Source of the DNA: Cellulosimicrobium funkei | Lineage (GTDB): Bacteria; Actinomycetota; Actinomycetes; Actinomycetales; Cellulomonadaceae | Length of the DNA: 64,000 nucleotides | Assembly: GCF_001019615.1 (NCBI RefSeq) | Contig: NZ_JNBQ01000002.1 | Coordinates: forward strand, 62,001-126,000 | Direction: 5' to 3' | Part shown: in pieces, positions 60,109 through 64,000 of the stretch | How positions within the stretch are numbered: the first letter of the stretch is position 1 | Layout: each line of letters opens with the position of its first letter | Made by a program: the position numbers and the translations under genes | Notes under the pieces: model-generated | Told to the model about the DNA's origin: nothing | Seen by the model: the letters and a program-made list of their open reading frames with translations, nothing else | The model's database searches: none

Positions 60109-61083
60109 TCAGGGGCGGAGCGCGGCGGGGAGGGTCGTGCGCTCGTCCCGGCGGAGAGCGCCGGCCTGCGCCGGGGTGAGGAAGAGCGCACGCGAGAGGT
60201 CGGCGCCGCGCGCGTCGGCACCGCGCAGGTCCGCGCCGAGGAGGTCGACGGCGTCGAGCCGGGCGCCGCGCAGGTCGGCGCCGAGCAGCAGTGCGCCCCG
60301 GAGGTCGGACCCGGTGAGGTCGAGCCCGCGCAGGTCGGCACCGACGAGGTCCGCGCCGGGTCGCAGGCGGCGCCGCACGCCGCCGTCCGGCACCCGGTGC
60401 CCGACGGCGTGCCCCGGCTTCCGCCGGTCGTGGCCCGCGGCGGGTCCTCGGCCGCCTGCGGACCGCGATCCGGCGTCCGCCGCTTCCCGACGGGGAACCC
60501 GGCGCGTCACGCCGCGCCGGGCGGAGTCGCGCACGAGCGCGCTCGCACGGTCGATCAGCGGCCCGACGTCCCGGCGGACGGCGCCGACGTCGAGCGCGAG
60601 GAGGGCGGCCGGCGCGAGGTCCGCGAGGGGCGCGGTCTGCGCGAGGGCGCGCCGTGCGTAGTCGTGCACGGGCGCCGCGGCGGGCAGCGAGAGCACCTCG
60701 GCGAGGTACCAGAGCAGCTCGTGGAGCTGCGTGACGACGGGGAGCGCGGCGAACGCGTCGCGCGCCGCGGCGGGGTCGTCGCGCCACGTCCCCCCGTCGT
60801 GCGCGGACCGCACGGCCGCCGTCACGCGCTGGCCCGCCCCGAGGCAGTCGTACGCGACGCAGCCGGGGAACCCGGACTCGCGCAGCCGTGAGTGGATGCC
60901 GCAGCCGAAGCTCTCCCGCAGGTTCGGGCACGGCGTGCCCGCGGGCTTGTCGATCGCGAAGTCGGCGGAGCGCACGAGGTGCAGCCCCACGCAGCACAGA
61001 CCGGTGCAGCGCGCGCAGTCGCTGCGCAGGTCGAGCTGCTCGACGAGGAGGGCGCGACCGTCGGCCGCGGGAACGGGTGGCAC
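60109..61083 (-). CDS. Pentapeptide-repeat protein with N-terminal cysteine-rich domain
   Basis: A 324-residue protein with two unrelated parts. Residues about 15-85 have a metal-binding Cys cluster (CARCTGLCC, then TPCPNL, FGCGIHSRL, FPGCVAYDCLG), like a YkgJ-type iron/zinc-binding domain. Residues about 90-220 are helical and then Arg-rich. Residues about 225-300 have the pentapeptide repeat A(D/N)LxG, for example GADLVGADLRGLDLTGSDLRG, which folds as a right-handed beta helix that can mimic DNA. Some such proteins protect DNA gyrase; the Cys domain makes that uncertain here. The start is ATG at 61081-61083. Confidence 0.8.
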   Translation of the reverse strand: MPPVPAADGRALLVEQLDLRSDCARCTGLCCVGLHLVRSADFAIDKPAGTPCPNLRESFGCGIHSRLRESGFPGCVAYDCLGAGQRVTAAVRSAHDGGTWRDDPAAARDAFAALPVVTQLHELLWYLAEVLSLPAAAPVHDYARRALAQTAPLADLAPAALLALDVGAVRRDVGPLIDRASALVRDSARRGVTRRVPRREAADAGSRSAGGRGPAAGHDRRKPGHAVGHRVPDGGVRRRLRPGADLVGADLRGLDLTGSDLRGALLLGADLRGARLDAVDLLGADLRGADARGADLSRALFLTPAQAGALRRDERTTLPAALRP

Positions 61084-61198
61084 GTCTCGACGCTACGCCG
61101 TCCGCGGGAGGCCGGGCACGGGGAAATCGACCGCGGGCGCGGAGAGGCGACCGGGTCCGGTGCGACCCGGTCGCCGGTCCCGCACCCGGCGCGCAGGG

Positions 61199-62647
61199 TC
61201 AGGGAGCGGTGCAGACCGCCGCGGGTGCGGCGGCCGGGGCGGCGCCCGTCGCGATGAACCCGGCGGTCGTCGTGCCGCCCGCCGCGAGGGCGCCGTTCCA
61301 CGCGGCGTTCGTCACCTGCACGCCCGACGCGGTCGTGCTGTGCACGCCGCCCCAGAGCTGCGCGACGGCGGTGCCCGACGGCAGCGCGAACGTCGCCGTC
61401 CAGCCCGTGACCGCGGCGTCACCCGCCGTGACGACGAGCTCGCCCTGCCACCCGCCGGGCCAGGCGTTCGCGACGCGGACGGTCGCGGAGCACGCCTCGT
61501 CGTCCGGCGGGTCGGTCGGGTCGGGCGGGTCCGTGGGGTCCGGCGGGTCCACCGGTCCGTCGCCGTCGAACCACGACGCCTCGACCGCGGTCTCGCGCAG
61601 GCCGCCCGGTCCGTCGATCACGCGCGTCCCCCAGGCGCTCGGTGACGCGGCGTCGAACCCGAGGACCATGTCGAGGTACGGGTCGGTGTTGCCGCTCCAC
61701 GACCACGCGAGCCAGCCCAGGCCGAGGCGGTTCGCCTCCGCGATGACGACGTCCGCGTCGACGTCGCCCTCGGCGCGCTTCCAGCCGAACTCGCCGACCA
61801 TGATCGGCAGCCCGGCGTCCACGAAGTGCTCCAGGTAGTCCGTGACCGTCGCCGCCTGCGCGTACACGCCGTACATGTGGATGGAGAAGATCGTGTTCGC
61901 GTCCGGGTCGGCGTCGAGCACGCCCTGCGCCTCGGCGCGCATGACGTTCGTCCAGTCCTGCCCCCAGTTCGGGGCGTCGACGACGATCGCGTGCTCGTAG
62001 CCGATGCCGCGCAGGCGCTGGATCGCGGCCGACGTCTCGGGCGCCCACCGCTGGTTGACCGTCGCGTCGTTGCCGAACGGCTCGTTGCCGATGTTGACGA
62101 GGACGAAGTCCTCGGTGCCGGTGAGCGTCGGGTACAGGTCCTCCCAGTAGTCGACCGCCTGGTCGAGGGTTCCCGCGTCGGGCGCGTACTGGTCGCCGTA
62201 GCCCGTGGTGTCGTGCACCTCGAGGACGCACACGAGGCGGTTCTCCTCGCACAGGTCGACGACGTGCGCGACGTCCTCGGGCGAGTTGCGCGTCCACTGG
62301 TCGCCGCTCGACAGGACGACGCGCACCGTGTTGGCGCCGGCCGCCTTGATGTCGGCGAAGGACCCCGTGGTGTGCGTGTACCAGGTGTGCGCGTGGTTGA
62401 CGCCGCGCAGCACGAGGTCCGTGCCGTCGGCCTCGACGATCCTCCCGTCGGCGACGTGGATGCCCGGCGGCGTGTCCGCTTCGGTATCCGTCTCGGCGGC
62501 CGCCGCGGACCGCGCGGTGGCGGTCGCGACCGCGCCGCACGTGGCGAGGACCGCGGCGGTCACGAGCGCCGCGACGAGCGGGGCGGACCGTCCGGTCCCG
62601 GGAGGTCGGGCGGCGTCGGCGTCGGGTGCGGGGGCGGTGCGGCTCAT
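61199..62647 (-). CDS. Secreted GH5 endo-beta-1,4-mannanase with CBM2
   Basis: A 482-residue secreted enzyme that should cleave beta-mannan. A signal/transmembrane segment lies at residues about 22-45. The GH5 domain (about 55-375) shows RGVNHAHTWY, the acid/base Glu in NIGNEPFG, and the nucleophile Glu in VGEFGWKR; the pattern is that of Streptomyces GH5_8 mannanases. A PT/PD linker (DPPDPTDPP repeats) leads to a C-terminal family 2 carbohydrate-binding module (about 390-482) with conserved Trp and Cys at its ends. Start is the ATG at 62645-62647. A weak LacI-like site (TTAATCGGTTCA, 8 of 12 symmetric) lies about 100 bases upstream. Confidence 0.9.
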   Translation of the reverse strand: MSRTAPAPDADAARPPGTGRSAPLVAALVTAAVLATCGAVATATARSAAAAETDTEADTPPGIHVADGRIVEADGTDLVLRGVNHAHTWYTHTTGSFADIKAAGANTVRVVLSSGDQWTRNSPEDVAHVVDLCEENRLVCVLEVHDTTGYGDQYAPDAGTLDQAVDYWEDLYPTLTGTEDFVLVNIGNEPFGNDATVNQRWAPETSAAIQRLRGIGYEHAIVVDAPNWGQDWTNVMRAEAQGVLDADPDANTIFSIHMYGVYAQAATVTDYLEHFVDAGLPIMVGEFGWKRAEGDVDADVVIAEANRLGLGWLAWSWSGNTDPYLDMVLGFDAASPSAWGTRVIDGPGGLRETAVEASWFDGDGPVDPPDPTDPPDPTDPPDDEACSATVRVANAWPGGWQGELVVTAGDAAVTGWTATFALPSGTAVAQLWGGVHSTTASGVQVTNAAWNGALAAGGTTTAGFIATGAAPAAAPAAVCTAP

Positions 62648-62788
62648 CGGACGACCTCGTCTCTGTCGGCGTCGCACGCCCGGGTCGGCGTGCCCCGACA
62701 TCGTGAGGTCGGAGCGCCGCCGTCGAGCAGTGCCTGAACCGATTAAGCGAGGCGCACCCGCCGAGCACGAGCCTGCCCGCGCACGAGA

Positions 62789-62833
62789 ACGGGGTCGGTG
62801 TCGTCCTCGCGCGGAGAACGGCACCGACCCCGT
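62789..62833 (-). terminator. Terminator after acetyl-CoA synthetase
   Basis: ACGGGGTCGGTG at 62789-62800 pairs perfectly with CACCGACCCCGT at 62822-62833 around a 21-base loop. It lies 17 bases past the acs stop codon. Confidence 0.75.
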
Positions 62834-62850
62834 GGTCGGCGGTGGGCCGG

Positions 62851-64000
<1,150 letters not shown>

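Noticed and set aside
62700-62760. LacI-type operator before the mannanase gene
   Set aside because: TTAATCGGTTCA on the minus strand is symmetric at only 8 of 12 positions, too weak to list as a separate site.

Overview
The window is very GC-rich DNA coding densely on both strands, with many GTG starts, mycothiol genes (mshD), bldC, DUF3073, a C50-carotenoid operon and RlmC. This points to an actinobacterium of the order Micrococcales. A secreted GH64 beta-1,3-glucanase with a C-terminal ricin-type lectin domain has the length and layout of glucanase II of Cellulosimicrobium cellulans (Oerskovia xanthineolytica), so Cellulosimicrobium or a close relative is the best guess. No transposase, integrase, phage module, rRNA or CRISPR array was found; the segment looks like stable chromosome.  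Layout. 1-4853: a membrane protein cut by the left edge, then a sulfate/thiosulfate ABC importer operon (sbp-cysT-cysW-cysA, minus strand). 5172-9044: purF, purM, a DUF3073 gene and bldC. 9145-10462: two envelope-associated membrane proteins and a minus-strand tRNA cluster (Glu, Asp, Phe). 10591-13454: a zincin, a metal-sensing ArsR regulator with a palindromic site in front of a CDF metal exporter, and galE. 13481-17687: a tightly overlapping five-gene carotenoid operon (crtB-crtI-crtYe-crtYf-crtEb), preceded by a perfect 20-bp palindrome. 17800-23899: a VanY-type carboxypeptidase, a ThrE-type exporter and an MscS channel. 23957-28503: SurE, a PfkB kinase, a glycerophosphodiesterase, a mycothiol-type DinB protein and a zinc alcohol dehydrogenase. 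28793-35184: a VanZ-RDD protein with a leader peptide, a two-domain protein fusing a degenerate nucleotidyltransferase to a methyltransferase, a PUA/ASCH-like protein with a winged helix, and rlmC. 35243-37033: the GH64 glucanase behind two CelR-type operators. 37155-47994: small proteins, tRNA-Lys, a HesB-like protein, a site-2-type protease, an RNA helicase, msrB, two MarR regulators and two MFS transporters. 48174-57217: a 287-bp nested inverted-repeat element, a PhoU-like/Pit phosphate operon, mutT1-ppk, mshD and an MFS protein. 57383-64000: a flavoprotein monooxygenase, an MFS protein, a pentapeptide-repeat protein, a secreted GH5 mannanase with a CBM2, and the C-terminal part of acetyl-CoA synthetase, cut by the right edge.  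Themes. (a) About sixteen genes have a TAnnnT-like -10 box ending 5 to 7 bases before the start codon, so much of the window is probably translated from leaderless mRNAs. (b) Polymer use: CelR-type sites lie before the glucanase and, less expectedly, before the VanY peptidase. (c) A possible phosphate regulon: 11-nt tandem repeats like the PHO box lie before the phosphate importer, the glycerophosphodiesterase and ppk. (d) Long palindromic intergenic elements recur, including two related hairpins with the same CCGA tetraloop and a MITE-like element. Start choices, operator assignments and substrate specificities are inferences from reading the sequence; no database search was run.
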